64,000 nt of DNA from contig JAFRKC010000007.1 in assembly GCA_017431955.1 (NCBI GenBank), positions 1 through 64,000 of the forward strand, written 5' to 3'. Positions 31,861 to 40,435 of the stretch are shown here, in pieces. A program made the translations under genes and the position numbers. Each line of letters opens with the position of its first letter. The stretch's first letter is position 1. The notes below the pieces were generated by a model. The model did not search any database and was not told the DNA's origin. It was given only the letters and a program-made list of their open reading frames with translations. Source of the stretch: Candidatus Saccharimonadota bacterium (GTDB lineage Bacteria; Patescibacteriota; Saccharimonadia; Saccharimonadales; Saccharimonadaceae).

Positions 31861-32376
31861 TTATCGAGTGTATTTCTCGTTCAAATCAGAGTAATCATAG
31901 AGTTGGTCATCAGAGAACCAAAGCTTGATTTCCTTCTTAGCTTCCTCTACGTTGCCGCTGGCGTGTACCAGGTTAGGCACACCAATTCCCTTGGCGTTAG
32001 AATAACCGAAGCTCATATGAGAGTAATCGCCACGGATTGTGCCCATTTCTGCAGATTTTGGCTCGGTTGGGCCAACAATTTTACGGACCAAAGCTACCGC
32101 TTCTACCCCTTCAAGCACCATTGCAATCACTGGACCAGTGGTCATGTAGTTAAGATTATAGCGAAAAGCTTCTTCCCCACGGCGAGTAATCATCTTGCCG
32201 ATTTCTTCGTAGTGTGCACGGTAGTGATCTTCGTCTGGCATCACCATCTTCATGCCAACAATCTTGAGGCCGACGCGCTCAAAACGTTGCAAGATTTCGC
32301 CCACGATACCACGCTGCACGGCATCTGGCTTGCAAACTACTAAACTTCTCTCTATTAAATCTTTTTCTTTTCCCAT
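31861..32376 (-). CDS. ndk: Nucleoside diphosphate kinase
   Basis: A 171-aa enzyme that balances NTP pools. ERSLVVCKPDAVQRGIVGEI marks the N-terminus and the phospho-histidine lies in NLVHASGN near residue 136. It is about 30 residues longer than typical NDKs, with an insert after HYEEIGKMITRRG and a longer C-terminal tail. AAAGGAG precedes the ATG, and TGA-TATAAT lies about 20 nt further upstream. It is monocistronic. Confidence 0.95.
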   Translation of the reverse strand: MGKEKDLIERSLVVCKPDAVQRGIVGEILQRFERVGLKIVGMKMVMPDEDHYRAHYEEIGKMITRRGEEAFRYNLNYMTTGPVIAMVLEGVEAVALVRKIVGPTEPKSAEMGTIRGDYSHMSFGYSNAKGIGVPNLVHASGNVEEAKKEIKLWFSDDQLYDYSDLNEKYTR

Positions 32377-32440
32377 ATAGATTCTCCTTTTTAGGCATTA
32401 TATCACAAATCTCAGATTTGTATCATGCTATAATAAACTT

Positions 32441-33376
32441 ATGTATGTTTCTGATCTCATCGAAGATTTTCTCGAGTATCTAGAGGTCGAGCGCGGCCGC
32501 TCTCCCAAAACCATCGAAAATTACCGTTTTTATCTTGAACGCTTTGACATGCTCTCTTCCGAAATCTTAAATCACAGCCTAGAGCCAAAAGATATCGACC
32601 TTGAATTTATGCGCAAATACCGCATCAGGCTCAACCGCGAGGTCAGCGACAAAAACAACCAACGCCTCGCCACCATCACTCAAGCTTATCATCTTATTGC
32701 CGTCCGCGGTTTTCTCAAATATCTCGCTCGCCGCAGTATCAAATCCCTTGACCATTCCTTGATCGACCTCCCTAAAGTCACCCGCAAACAGGTCACATTT
32801 TTGCATTACGATGAAGTCGAACGCCTGCTCGAAGTCATCCCCGAAGACACCGAAAGTGGACTTAGAGACCGCGCCATCATCGAGCTACTCTTCTCTGGTG
32901 GCCTTCGTGTTTCCGAACTCGTCAACTTAAATCGCGACTCTATCAATCTAGAACGTCGCGAATTTATGGTTCGTGGTAAAGGCAATAAAGATCGCCCGGT
33001 TTTCATCAGCAAAGCCGCCGCCGACCGCATCAAAGATTACCTTGCCGCCCGCCATGATGCCCTACCAGCGCTTTTTCTCAACAACAGCCGCAACCTTCAA
33101 GCCCCAGACACCTCTGGTGATTATCGCCGCATCACTTCCCGTTCCGTCGAGCGCATGGTCGAAAAATACGCCAAACTCGCCGGCATCACCAAACACATCA
33201 CTCCTCACACTCTCCGTCATTCTTTCGCCACTGATCTCTTAATGAATGGCGCCGATCTCCGCTCCGTCCAAAGCCTACTTGGCCATTCCAACATCGCCAC
33301 TACCCAAATCTACACCCACGTCACCGACCAACATCTCCGCGAGGTGCACGAAAAATTCCATTCCGAAACTACTTAA
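32441..33376 (+). CDS. Tyrosine recombinase (XerC/XerD-like)
   Basis: A 311-aa integrase with a SAM-like N-terminal domain and the full catalytic set: Arg in SGGLRVSEL, Lys in the beta hairpin, HTLRHSFATDLL (H-x-x-R), LGHSNIATTQIYTH (His and Tyr). It most likely resolves chromosome dimers at dif with FtsK (48013-50232). As the only site-specific recombinase seen, it could also act on other repeats. TGC-TATAAT (32429-32434) ends 6 nt before the ATG, predicting a leaderless mRNA. Confidence 0.93.
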   Translation: MYVSDLIEDFLEYLEVERGRSPKTIENYRFYLERFDMLSSEILNHSLEPKDIDLEFMRKYRIRLNREVSDKNNQRLATITQAYHLIAVRGFLKYLARRSIKSLDHSLIDLPKVTRKQVTFLHYDEVERLLEVIPEDTESGLRDRAIIELLFSGGLRVSELVNLNRDSINLERREFMVRGKGNKDRPVFISKAAADRIKDYLAARHDALPALFLNNSRNLQAPDTSGDYRRITSRSVERMVEKYAKLAGITKHITPHTLRHSFATDLLMNGADLRSVQSLLGHSNIATTQIYTHVTDQHLREVHEKFHSETT

Positions 33377-33378
33377 TT

Positions 33379-34254
33379 CTAAAACGCCAAAAAATCAATC
33401 GTAATCAAAACTGGCAAGGCATTGCCTAGCACAAATACCATAATATACGCCATCACTAAAAACGGCCCAAAGTGTAGCACGCTGTTTTTGGTGCTAATCA
33501 CCGTTGGTAGCATAATCAAATCGCCGAGCAGGTTAGCCAAGAACATTGCCCACAGCGACAGCCACCAATCCCCCAGCGCCAAAGCGATCGCCAGCGCCAA
33601 AATCCAGTCACCACCACCCATCAACCGCTCGTGCGAAACTTTGTAAATCATAAAGCACACCCCGGCAAGAATCAGCACGCCAAAACCAGCACTATAAAGC
33701 CCGCCAATCCAATCTTCGCCTGTCACATACATTTCTAGCTCTTTACACGCCAAAATCGCCGCGCCCAGAACATTGGAGACAATCAGCAGTGATACTGGCA
33801 GTTCTCCCCATTTTGCATCGTACACCGCCAAAATTCCCATCACCACCAAAATCGCTAGCACCCCCACCATCTGACCAAGCTTAAGATAAATCGCCGCCGC
33901 ATTAATCGAAAGTAAAATATCCCAGTTGTTTATAATCGGTATCAGATACGCCCAGCCAGCCAACGCAAACGCCGCCCCCATACCAAGCTCGCTCAAGATC
34001 TCCGCCGCACCAATTGGCTTACGACATTTCCGACACTTACCACCAAGCAGCACCCAAGAAATAATCGGAATATTATCATACCATTTCAGCTGATATTTAC
34101 AGTGCAAACAAATTGATCTCTTCCCGAGGTCTTTATTTTTCTCAATCTTATAACGCCAACGCCACGCTTGGCAACACGCAAACGAGCCCGTCGCCGCTCC
34201 CATCATAAAAAGAAAAATCAGCGTTATCACATTCATGCTTGTATCCATGTCCAT
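33379..34254 (-). CDS. pilD: Type IV prepilin peptidase/methylase
   Basis: A 291-aa inner membrane aspartic protease. The N-terminal cytoplasmic part has the two CxxC pairs (CLHCKYQ and CRKCRKPIG). The catalytic aspartates are in VYDAKWGELP and GGGDW. It cleaves and N-methylates prepilins such as the one at 36399. TGG-TATTAT (34261-34266) ends 6 nt before the ATG, predicting a leaderless mRNA. It is convergent with xer (2-nt gap) and divergent from the STT3 gene. Confidence 0.95.
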   Translation of the reverse strand: MDMDTSMNVITLIFLFMMGAATGSFACCQAWRWRYKIEKNKDLGKRSICLHCKYQLKWYDNIPIISWVLLGGKCRKCRKPIGAAEILSELGMGAAFALAGWAYLIPIINNWDILLSINAAAIYLKLGQMVGVLAILVVMGILAVYDAKWGELPVSLLIVSNVLGAAILACKELEMYVTGEDWIGGLYSAGFGVLILAGVCFMIYKVSHERLMGGGDWILALAIALALGDWWLSLWAMFLANLLGDLIMLPTVISTKNSVLHFGPFLVMAYIMVFVLGNALPVLITIDFLAF

Positions 34255-34301
34255 AAATCTATAATACCATAAGCATTACGCCCCGTGCTATAATTTATTA
34301 C

Positions 34302-36302
34302 ATGAAAAAGAGACGAGGTACCTGGTTAGATGTCATTCTAATCGCTATTGCGATGATGGCTTCTGTTCTGGTTCGCCTACCTTCAGTATTCAAAGATGTC
34401 GAGAAGTTCAGCAACATTTCTCCCACTAGCGAAGCTAGCCAAAAGTTCATTGACGAATTTTACACCGACGAAAACAACCCTTATCTATACGATGCCGATT
34501 CTTACTTCTATTCCAAACAAGTCGTAGATCTAATCAAAGAGCCTTCAGTATTTTCTAACTTCGGCAAATATAATCTCTTATCATTTATCACTGCCACAAC
34601 CTACAAATTATTAAATCCCCTCACCGGCATTTCCATCGAAACGCTCATCTGCTACATCGGCCCTATTATATTTTCTCTTTCCTGCATCCCGGCCTATATT
34701 TTTATCAAGAAAAAGTCCAACCGCATAGGCGGCTTCACTGCCGCACTTCTACTCGGCATTAGCCCGATTCTCGTTAGCTTCTCTATCGCGATGCGCTTTG
34801 ACACCGACATTCTTCTCACTCTTCTCCCCACCACCATGATTTGCGCGTTCATCCTCGCCATCGAAGCTAAAAGCACCAAAAAAAGCATCCTCGGCCTAGC
34901 CATCGCCACGTTCAGCTTCTTTTTGCTCACTCTCACCTGGGAAAGCTGCTTAGTCTATGCCCTGATCGCTTTCTTAATCAGCTTCATCGTGCTACTTTCT
35001 TCCCTCATCAAAGACCATTTCAAGCTCAAAACTTCACTTTCTCGCAAAGAATTAAAAGTCGCCCTTATCTTTCCTATTATTTTGGTCGCTATCTCGTTCA
35101 TCATGCACGACCACATTATTTCTATTCTTGGCACTGCAGCACTAACCATCAACGGCACTAGCGGCGACTTCCCAAGTCCTGGATCCTTCGTTTCAGAACT
35201 CTCTTGTTGTCCGCTATATTCCGGCGGCATCTTAGACATTTTTAACGTAGCAAATTGCGGCGTAGTTAATTTACTCGGGTCCTTCACTCTAATCACTGCT
35301 GTTGCTATATTTATCGTTTTAATCACCAGAAAAAACTTTGCCTACCTTAAAAATCAACATCAAAAACAAAATCCTCTTTTTCTCACCAGCACCGTTCTAA
35401 TCATCTGGCTCCTCGTCGGGATTATCAGTTCATCCTTTGGTATGCGTTTCATCAAAAATGCCGCCATTCCAGCCGCCCTACTTGCCGGGCTAGCAGTTGG
35501 AATGTTATACACTAAACTCCACACTTCTACTCGTGATAAAATTATCGTTTTACTCTGTTGGATCCTTATTTGCATTCCGAGTTTCAGAAGTTATGCTCTC
35601 ACCAAAGCCACCATCCCATCAGTTAACGATTCCCTCACCAAAGTCACTTCCTACATCAACAACAATTTCGACAGCGACTACACCATCGCGTCATGGTGGG
35701 ACTACGGCTACTTCTACGAATACAAAACCGACCTAAACGTTATCCTCGATGGCGGCACCTACGACAGCCACGCCTATTATTGGGTTGCTAGCGCCTTTCT
35801 CACCGAAGACGAAGTGCTCTCCGCCAAAATATTCAAAATGTTAGCAAACTCCAATCTCAAAGCTCCAGAATTTGCTAAATCCATAGTTGGAAACTACGCC
35901 AAAAGCGCAAAAATACTAAAACAAATTCTCCCTCTATCCAAAGACAAAGCTAAAAACATCCTTATATCAGACTATGGCTTCACTGCCGACCAAGCCAACA
36001 CTTTACTGAATTTCACTCACCAAGATTCAAAAGTAGTAGTACTCGTTAATAAAGAAATGCTTTCCCTAGTAGAATCATCAATAACCTATTTTGGCTGCTG
36101 GTCATTTAACGACGAATTCCCATCCACAGAACCAGCTTGTCAAGAACAAGAAGACTATTCATCTTCTATGATCTATCGCCTATATCGCGAAAAAACCGAT
36201 TCTGATGTTTTCAAGCATTCAATTAAGATCACCGACCCAGCAAAAAGTCTAAGCACGAATATTTGGACTATCAAGAACTACCAGGGCTCGGGCGAATTTT
36301 AG
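34302..36302 (+). CDS. STT3/AglB/PglB-type oligosaccharyltransferase
   Basis: A 666-aa polytopic protein with about 12 transmembrane segments and a C-terminal soluble domain. The STT3 hallmark WWDYG occurs near residue 465 (SWWDYGYFYEY), followed by GGTYDSH; an N-terminal DxD-type motif, YDADSYFY (residues 66-73), matches the first catalytic loop. Such enzymes transfer lipid-linked glycans to Asn of exported proteins. The pilin genes downstream and the ALG5-like enzyme at 26640 suggest pilin or surface-protein glycosylation. TGC-TATAAT (34289-34294) lies 7 nt before the ATG. Confidence 0.9.
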   Translation: MKKRRGTWLDVILIAIAMMASVLVRLPSVFKDVEKFSNISPTSEASQKFIDEFYTDENNPYLYDADSYFYSKQVVDLIKEPSVFSNFGKYNLLSFITATTYKLLNPLTGISIETLICYIGPIIFSLSCIPAYIFIKKKSNRIGGFTAALLLGISPILVSFSIAMRFDTDILLTLLPTTMICAFILAIEAKSTKKSILGLAIATFSFFLLTLTWESCLVYALIAFLISFIVLLSSLIKDHFKLKTSLSRKELKVALIFPIILVAISFIMHDHIISILGTAALTINGTSGDFPSPGSFVSELSCCPLYSGGILDIFNVANCGVVNLLGSFTLITAVAIFIVLITRKNFAYLKNQHQKQNPLFLTSTVLIIWLLVGIISSSFGMRFIKNAAIPAALLAGLAVGMLYTKLHTSTRDKIIVLLCWILICIPSFRSYALTKATIPSVNDSLTKVTSYINNNFDSDYTIASWWDYGYFYEYKTDLNVILDGGTYDSHAYYWVASAFLTEDEVLSAKIFKMLANSNLKAPEFAKSIVGNYAKSAKILKQILPLSKDKAKNILISDYGFTADQANTLLNFTHQDSKVVVLVNKEMLSLVESSITYFGCWSFNDEFPSTEPACQEQEDYSSSMIYRLYREKTDSDVFKHSIKITDPAKSLSTNIWTIKNYQGSGEF

Positions 36303-36323
36303 CCAAAAATGGCTAAAATTCGC
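36292..36323 (+). terminator. Perfect hairpin at the end of the STT3 gene
   Basis: GCGAATTTTAGCC and GGCTAAAATTCGC make a 13-bp stem that includes the stop codon. There is no T-run, so it may stabilise the 3' end rather than terminate. Confidence 0.6.
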
Positions 36324-36332
36324 AAAATACCC

Positions 36333-36375
36333 TTGCAAAAAAATTTTTTATAGTTTATGCTTAAAATAAGCATAA
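36333..36375 (+). promoter_or_regulatory. Pilin promoter with palindromic operator
   Basis: TTGCAA (36333-36338), 17-bp spacer, TATGCT (36356-36361). The perfect inverted repeat TTATGCTTA-AAA-TAAGCATAA (36355-36375) covers the -10 and start point. It is either a repressor site or a hairpin at the mRNA 5' end. Confidence 0.6.
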
Positions 36376-36398
36376 TTTAGAATAAGGAAAGGAATAAA

Positions 36399-36887
36399 AT
36401 GCAAAAACGTCAAACTAATACAATGAAAGGTTTTACCATCATTGAGGTTGTGCTTGTGCTTGCTATCGCTGGTCTTATCTTCTTGATGGTCTTTATCGCT
36501 CTCCCAGCCCTACAAAGGAGTCAGAGGGATACTCAAAGGCGTGACGATATGTCGAGATTCATGAGCGCAATCCAAAGCTATCAGAGTAATAATAATGGGA
36601 ACTTACCAACACTAACTACCCAGGCCGGTAGTACAGCTTTCCTAAATAACTACTTAAAACAAGATGTTGGCGAATTCGTAGATCCAGATGGTACTAACTA
36701 TTCAATCAATACCAATATAGATCCAGGTAATCAAGTTGCTGCAGGCAATATCGACCACAATATTTTCTTTGTTAGTGGGGCTAGATGTGGCGAAGATGGT
36801 AATACAATAGAAAACGACGGTGCTCGTAACTATGCTATTCTCTATAGATTAGAGGGTGCAGGCGTATATTGTGGTGATAATAACTAA
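36399..36887 (+). CDS. Type IV pilin (expressed copy)
   Basis: A 162-aa prepilin. The leader MQKRQTNTMKG is cut before F12 (KG/FTIIEVV), Glu is at +5 (E16) and a 20-residue hydrophobic helix follows. The globular domain (57-162) contains NNNGNLPT and the Cys pair of ARCGEDG and GVYCGDNN. AAGGAAAGG precedes the ATG. Codons 13-56 are the constant region shared exactly with the inverted copy at 37293-37424. It probably forms the pilus fibre, assembled by PilB/PilC, retracted by PilT and processed by the peptidase at 33379. Confidence 0.93.
   Translation: MQKRQTNTMKGFTIIEVVLVLAIAGLIFLMVFIALPALQRSQRDTQRRDDMSRFMSAIQSYQSNNNGNLPTLTTQAGSTAFLNNYLKQDVGEFVDPDGTNYSINTNIDPGNQVAAGNIDHNIFFVSGARCGEDGNTIENDGARNYAILYRLEGAGVYCGDNN
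36435..36566 (+). repeat. 132-bp inverted repeat, copy A (pilin constant region)
   Basis: Identical over all 132 bp to the reverse complement of 37293-37424. It covers exactly 44 codons (T13-S56) of the expressed pilin. Identity stops abruptly on both sides. Confidence 0.95.
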
Positions 36888-36904
36888 TCATCGCATTGTA
36901 TAGT

Positions 36905-36934
36905 TAAAAATCCTCCCGTAAGGGAGGATTTTTT
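36905..36934. terminator. Bidirectional terminator between the two pilin frames
   Basis: AAAAATCCTCCC and GGGAGGATTTTTT form a strong stem with T-runs both ways. It ends pilin transcripts from either side and would keep doing so after inversion. Confidence 0.93.
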
Positions 36935-36950
36935 ATATTATTTTCTATAG

Positions 36951-37439
36951 TTAGCTATTATCACCGCAATAAATACCACTACCTTCGAGTATGAAGAGAA
37001 CGGCATAGTCACGCGCTTTTCCGGTTTTTTGTACTTTACCGTCTCCATTTCCACATTTTGCTTGTGTTTCATAATAGACGGTTTTTCCATCGAAAGACCC
37101 AGAGATGGTTTTGTCGCTTGTTATTTTTTCGTATTTAATTATATACTCCTGGCCACTTGGGTCGACCCATTCGCTGGTGCTAACGTTGCCAGTTTGTTTC
37201 ATATAATTTTTTTCAAAAGTTTTTGAAGAGCTTCCTACATCAGCATTCTCAGGAATTTTTCCATTATTATTTGCCGAAAATTGAGCGATTTGGCTCATGA
37301 ATCTCGACATATCGTCACGCCTTTGAGTATCCCTCTGACTCCTTTGTAGGGCTGGGAGAGCGATAAAGACCATCAAGAAGATAAGACCAGCGATAGCAAG
37401 CACAAGCACAACCTCAATGATGGTCGGCTTTACGTTATG
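36951..37439 (-). pseudogene. Silent pilin cassette without start or prepilin leader
   Basis: The open frame follows the TAG of the upstream gene directly and in the same frame. It reads NVKPTIIEVVLVLAIAG, where KPT replaces the cleavable KGFT of a prepilin. No ATG, SD or promoter precedes it; only a GTG within the membrane helix (37409) could start it, and that would lose the processing site. The C-terminal domain (QIAQFSANNNGKIPEN ... GSGIYCGDNS) is intact but differs from the expressed pilin and keeps the Cys pair. It is best read as a storage copy of an alternative pilin C-terminus. Confidence 0.85.
37293..37424 (-). repeat. 132-bp inverted repeat, copy B (pilin constant region)
   Basis: Exact reverse complement of 36435-36566. 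The two copies flank 726 bp and face each other, so recombination would invert the segment between them. Confidence 0.95.
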
Positions 37440-38042
37440 CTACCGTTGCGAATCAGTGCAATAAGCACCAGATTCCACATATCCAATTAGCCTATACGAT
37501 CTCTTTGATTTCATCAGGCCACCATTACAACCATAGCCCTCACCAGTTTCTATAATAACTTCACCTTTTCTTAACGAGAATGACTTATAGTCACGAACCT
37601 GGCTGTTTTCTTTAATAGTGACATTATATGGCAGCATTGTATCTGGGTCATACAGCCCGCCAAGATACGTCCTTTCAAAACTATCCCTAGAGCTTGCAGA
37701 CGGCAAATTACCGTTATTATTAGTCTGATAGCTTTGAATAGCCGATGCTATCAACTCATAGTCACTTCTCCTACTCGTGTCCATAACATCATTCTGACGC
37801 AATGTTAAACTTGGAAGAGCAATTATGCACACTAAAACAGTAATCAGTATAGCAAGTACAAGTCGGACTATACCGATGACCAAACCAGCAATAGCCATTC
37901 CCTTCCCACTTGCTTCTCCCTTCTTAATTTTAGAAAGTTGCACCGCACCAAAAACAATCGGTAAAATTGCAAATCCACAAATTCCTAAAATCATTGCAGC
38001 TATCGCTAGCCCATTTGGCTTAGAATCTGTTTTTTCTACCAT
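37440..38042 (-). CDS. DUF4190-pilin hybrid protein
   Basis: A 200-aa protein. Residues 1-85 form a DUF4190 domain: a GLAIAAMILGICGFAILPIVFG helix and KGMAIAGLVIGIVRLVLAIL. The second helix aligns with the pilin membrane helix (LVLAI..IALPSL..R), and residues 95-200 are a pilin-like globular domain (AIQSYQTNNNGNLPS, Cys-x-Cys region CNGG and YCTDS). No prepilin cleavage motif exists, so it is probably a membrane-anchored, pilin-like protein. AGGAGGAAT precedes the ATG. The silent cassette follows its stop in frame. Confidence 0.8.
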   Translation of the reverse strand: MVEKTDSKPNGLAIAAMILGICGFAILPIVFGAVQLSKIKKGEASGKGMAIAGLVIGIVRLVLAILITVLVCIIALPSLTLRQNDVMDTSRRSDYELIASAIQSYQTNNNGNLPSASSRDSFERTYLGGLYDPDTMLPYNVTIKENSQVRDYKSFSLRKGEVIIETGEGYGCNGGLMKSKRSYRLIGYVESGAYCTDSQR

Positions 38043-38076
38043 ATTCCTCCTAAAGACTATCTATCTTTATATTAAA

Positions 38077-38104
38077 AAACCTCTTGCGAAAACGCAAGAG
38101 GTTT
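38077..38104 (-). terminator. Intrinsic terminator of pilT-pilC
   Basis: AAACCTCTTGCG and CGCAAGAGGTTT form a 12-bp stem with a T-run on the minus strand, between pilC and the DUF4190-pilin gene. Confidence 0.93.
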
Positions 38105-38116
38105 AATCACAAAATT

Positions 38117-39322
38117 TTAACCAACAGAGCTCACCAACGAGTAAATTGGAAGCAGCGTACCACCAATCACCACGCCAATCAGGGCGGCCATCACCACCAT
38201 CAAAACCGGCTCAACCATGGTCGAAATATTTGCGATTAGCTCATCTAACTCATTCTCGTACACTGTAGCGGCCTTGCCAAGCATCTCATCAATCTTACCA
38301 GACTCCTCACCAATTGATGCCATTTGTGGCACTAATGGCAGCATGTAATCCCTTCCCTTCAACGATTCACTCAGGGCTTTACCAGACTTCACCTTATCTG
38401 CCGCAATCATGATCTGTTCTTCCACCACTACATTACTTGCTGCTTTTGCCGAAATACCCATCGCATCCAACATCGAAACACCCGCAGATAAAAGCATTTC
38501 CATCGTTCTCGCAAAGCGAGACATATAAAGCCTCTGGAACATCTTTTTAAACACTGGTACATTTAGTTTCATTGTTGCAAAAGTTTTAATACCAGTTGTA
38601 GTTTTACGAAAGTTCAAGAAGCCCCAGATTATTAAACCAATTACAATCACTACTGCCCACCAAAACTTCGCAAAAAAGTCCACTAGTTGCACCAAGAAAG
38701 CCGTAAGCCCAGGCAATTCTTCTCCCATATCCGCATAAAGGCTCTTCACCTGCGGCACCACCGCCACCATCATGAACACCAACACGGCGATAATGACTAA
38801 AAGAATAATTCCAGGATACACCATAGCACTCCTAATCTTCGATAGCATAGCTGCGTCTTTTTCTTGCTGATTTGCCAAACGCTCCAAAGATACATCGAGC
38901 GTACCGCTCATCTCGCCTGCCGCCACCAAAGATTGGTAAACGTTATTAAATACCTCTGGATGTTTTTTACAGGCATCGCTCAGCGATTTGCCAGCTTCTA
39001 CGCTCGCGAGCAAATCTTCAATCACCGCCTTCATTGGCTTTGAAGCTGTTTGGTCCAGCACTGTCTGCAAGCTATTCGAAAGCGGCAAACCCGCACCAAT
39101 CAGCGTCGCAAACTGACGTGTGAAAATAATTCTATCTTTTGTTGTAACTTTACTTCTGGCTTTTGCCAAAAATCCTTCAGCATTCTCATCCACAATCTTT
39201 TCTGGCATATATCCTTGGTCAAGGAGTAACTTCCCTGCCATACGCTCACTATCGGCCTGAATACTGCCTTTTACAATCTTCCCAGTCTTAACTTCTTTTG
39301 CTTTATAATTAAACCTCTTCAT
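38117..39322 (-). CDS. pilC: Type IV pilus platform protein PilC
   Basis: A 401-aa GspF/PilC family inner-membrane platform protein with two T2SSF domains (about 70-193 and 273-395) and three transmembrane segments. F-G-A-G-x-P-type motifs are visible (IGAGLPLSNSL, SAGVSMLDAM). It connects the pilus to PilB/PilT. It starts 1 nt after the pilT stop with AAGGG upstream; the terminator 38077-38104 follows. Confidence 0.95.
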   Translation of the reverse strand: MKRFNYKAKEVKTGKIVKGSIQADSERMAGKLLLDQGYMPEKIVDENAEGFLAKARSKVTTKDRIIFTRQFATLIGAGLPLSNSLQTVLDQTASKPMKAVIEDLLASVEAGKSLSDACKKHPEVFNNVYQSLVAAGEMSGTLDVSLERLANQQEKDAAMLSKIRSAMVYPGIILLVIIAVLVFMMVAVVPQVKSLYADMGEELPGLTAFLVQLVDFFAKFWWAVVIVIGLIIWGFLNFRKTTTGIKTFATMKLNVPVFKKMFQRLYMSRFARTMEMLLSAGVSMLDAMGISAKAASNVVVEEQIMIAADKVKSGKALSESLKGRDYMLPLVPQMASIGEESGKIDEMLGKAATVYENELDELIANISTMVEPVLMVVMAALIGVVIGGTLLPIYSLVSSVG

Positions 39323-39323
39323 G

Positions 39324-40400
39324 CTAACCCTTCATCAACCTCTCAAATTCTGCAATATCTACCGCATAATCCTTTGCATCTTCATAAGTAATCGTGCCAG
39401 CTTGTACCATCTTCACCAAAGTGCGATCCATCGTCTGCATGCCTTGAGCGGCCCCAGTCTGAATCACCGTATCAAGCTGATGCGATTTACCATCACGAAT
39501 AAGCGACCTTACCGCTGGGTTAGCTACCATAATTTCCGCCGCCACTACACGCCCGCCATTAATAGCCGGCACAAGGCGTTGTGAACAAATCGCCATCAAA
39601 ATATTAGATAGCTGCGAACGCACCTGTGGCTGTTGATGTGCTGGAAATACGTCAATCATACGGTCAATCGACTGCGAAGCCGAGTTGGTATGAAGCGTTG
39701 CAAACACCAAGTGACCAGTTTCGGCAATCGTAATCGCTGCCGAAATCGTTTCAAGGTCACGCATCTCGCCAATCAACACCACATCCGGGTCTTCACGCAG
39801 CGCAGATCTAAGAGCCATCGAAAACGAGTAAGTATCATAGTGCACCTCACGTTGCACCACCACTGATCTTTGCGATTTATGTGTAAACTCAATTGGGTCC
39901 TCAATCGTAATAATGTGAGTAGCTTTTTCCCTGTTAATTTTATCGACGAGTGCTGCGAGCGTGGTAGATTTACCAGAACCCGTAGGCCCCGTCACTAGCA
40001 CCAACCCACGTGGAAAATCTGCGAAAGTTTCCACCACTGGGGGCATACCAAGCTCGGCAATGTTCTGAATTTTGTTTGGAATCAAACGAAACGCCGCTGC
40101 AAGATTTCCTCTTTCATGGAAAGCGTTTACACGAAAACGTGCCAAATCACCAAATTCAAAGGAATAATCAAATTCCTTATCTTTCATCAAAATCTTTTGC
40201 TGGTTCTCATCTAATGTGGCAAAAACCAATGATTCTATCATTGCGTTATTTAATTTTGGCGCGCCAGGAATCGGCGTAAGCGCACCGTCTACTCTTAAAA
40301 TTGGAGCAAGTCCTACTTGCAAATGCAAATCCGAAGCGTTACGCTTTACACATTCTTCCAGTAAAGTTTCAATTCTGAGATTTTGCCCACTATTTTCCAT
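39324..40400 (-). CDS. pilT: Pilus retraction ATPase PilT
   Basis: A 358-aa hexameric ATPase: Walker A GPTGSGKST near residue 136, Asp box EDPIEFTH, Walker B LIGEMRD, His box GHLVFATLHTNSA, and AVRSLIRDGK in place of the AIRNLIRE retraction motif. It powers pilus retraction, DNA uptake and twitching. TGG-TAAAAT (40407-40412) ends 6 nt before the ATG, so pilT-pilC has its own leaderless promoter. Confidence 0.96.
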   Translation of the reverse strand: MENSGQNLRIETLLEECVKRNASDLHLQVGLAPILRVDGALTPIPGAPKLNNAMIESLVFATLDENQQKILMKDKEFDYSFEFGDLARFRVNAFHERGNLAAAFRLIPNKIQNIAELGMPPVVETFADFPRGLVLVTGPTGSGKSTTLAALVDKINREKATHIITIEDPIEFTHKSQRSVVVQREVHYDTYSFSMALRSALREDPDVVLIGEMRDLETISAAITIAETGHLVFATLHTNSASQSIDRMIDVFPAHQQPQVRSQLSNILMAICSQRLVPAINGGRVVAAEIMVANPAVRSLIRDGKSHQLDTVIQTGAAQGMQTMDRTLVKMVQAGTITYEDAKDYAVDIAEFERLMKG

Positions 40401-40435
40401 AATTCTATTTTACCATAACTATTATTATTTTTAAA

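Noticed and set aside
32441..33376. Xer-type gene as a phage or plasmid integrase
   Set aside because: It has the size and motifs of chromosomal XerC/D, a housekeeping-style leaderless promoter, and no attachment sites or phage genes nearby.
37293..37409. GTG at 37409 as the start of an independent second pilin gene
   Set aside because: It lies inside the membrane helix, lacks the prepilin cleavage site and has no promoter; a silent cassette explains the data better.
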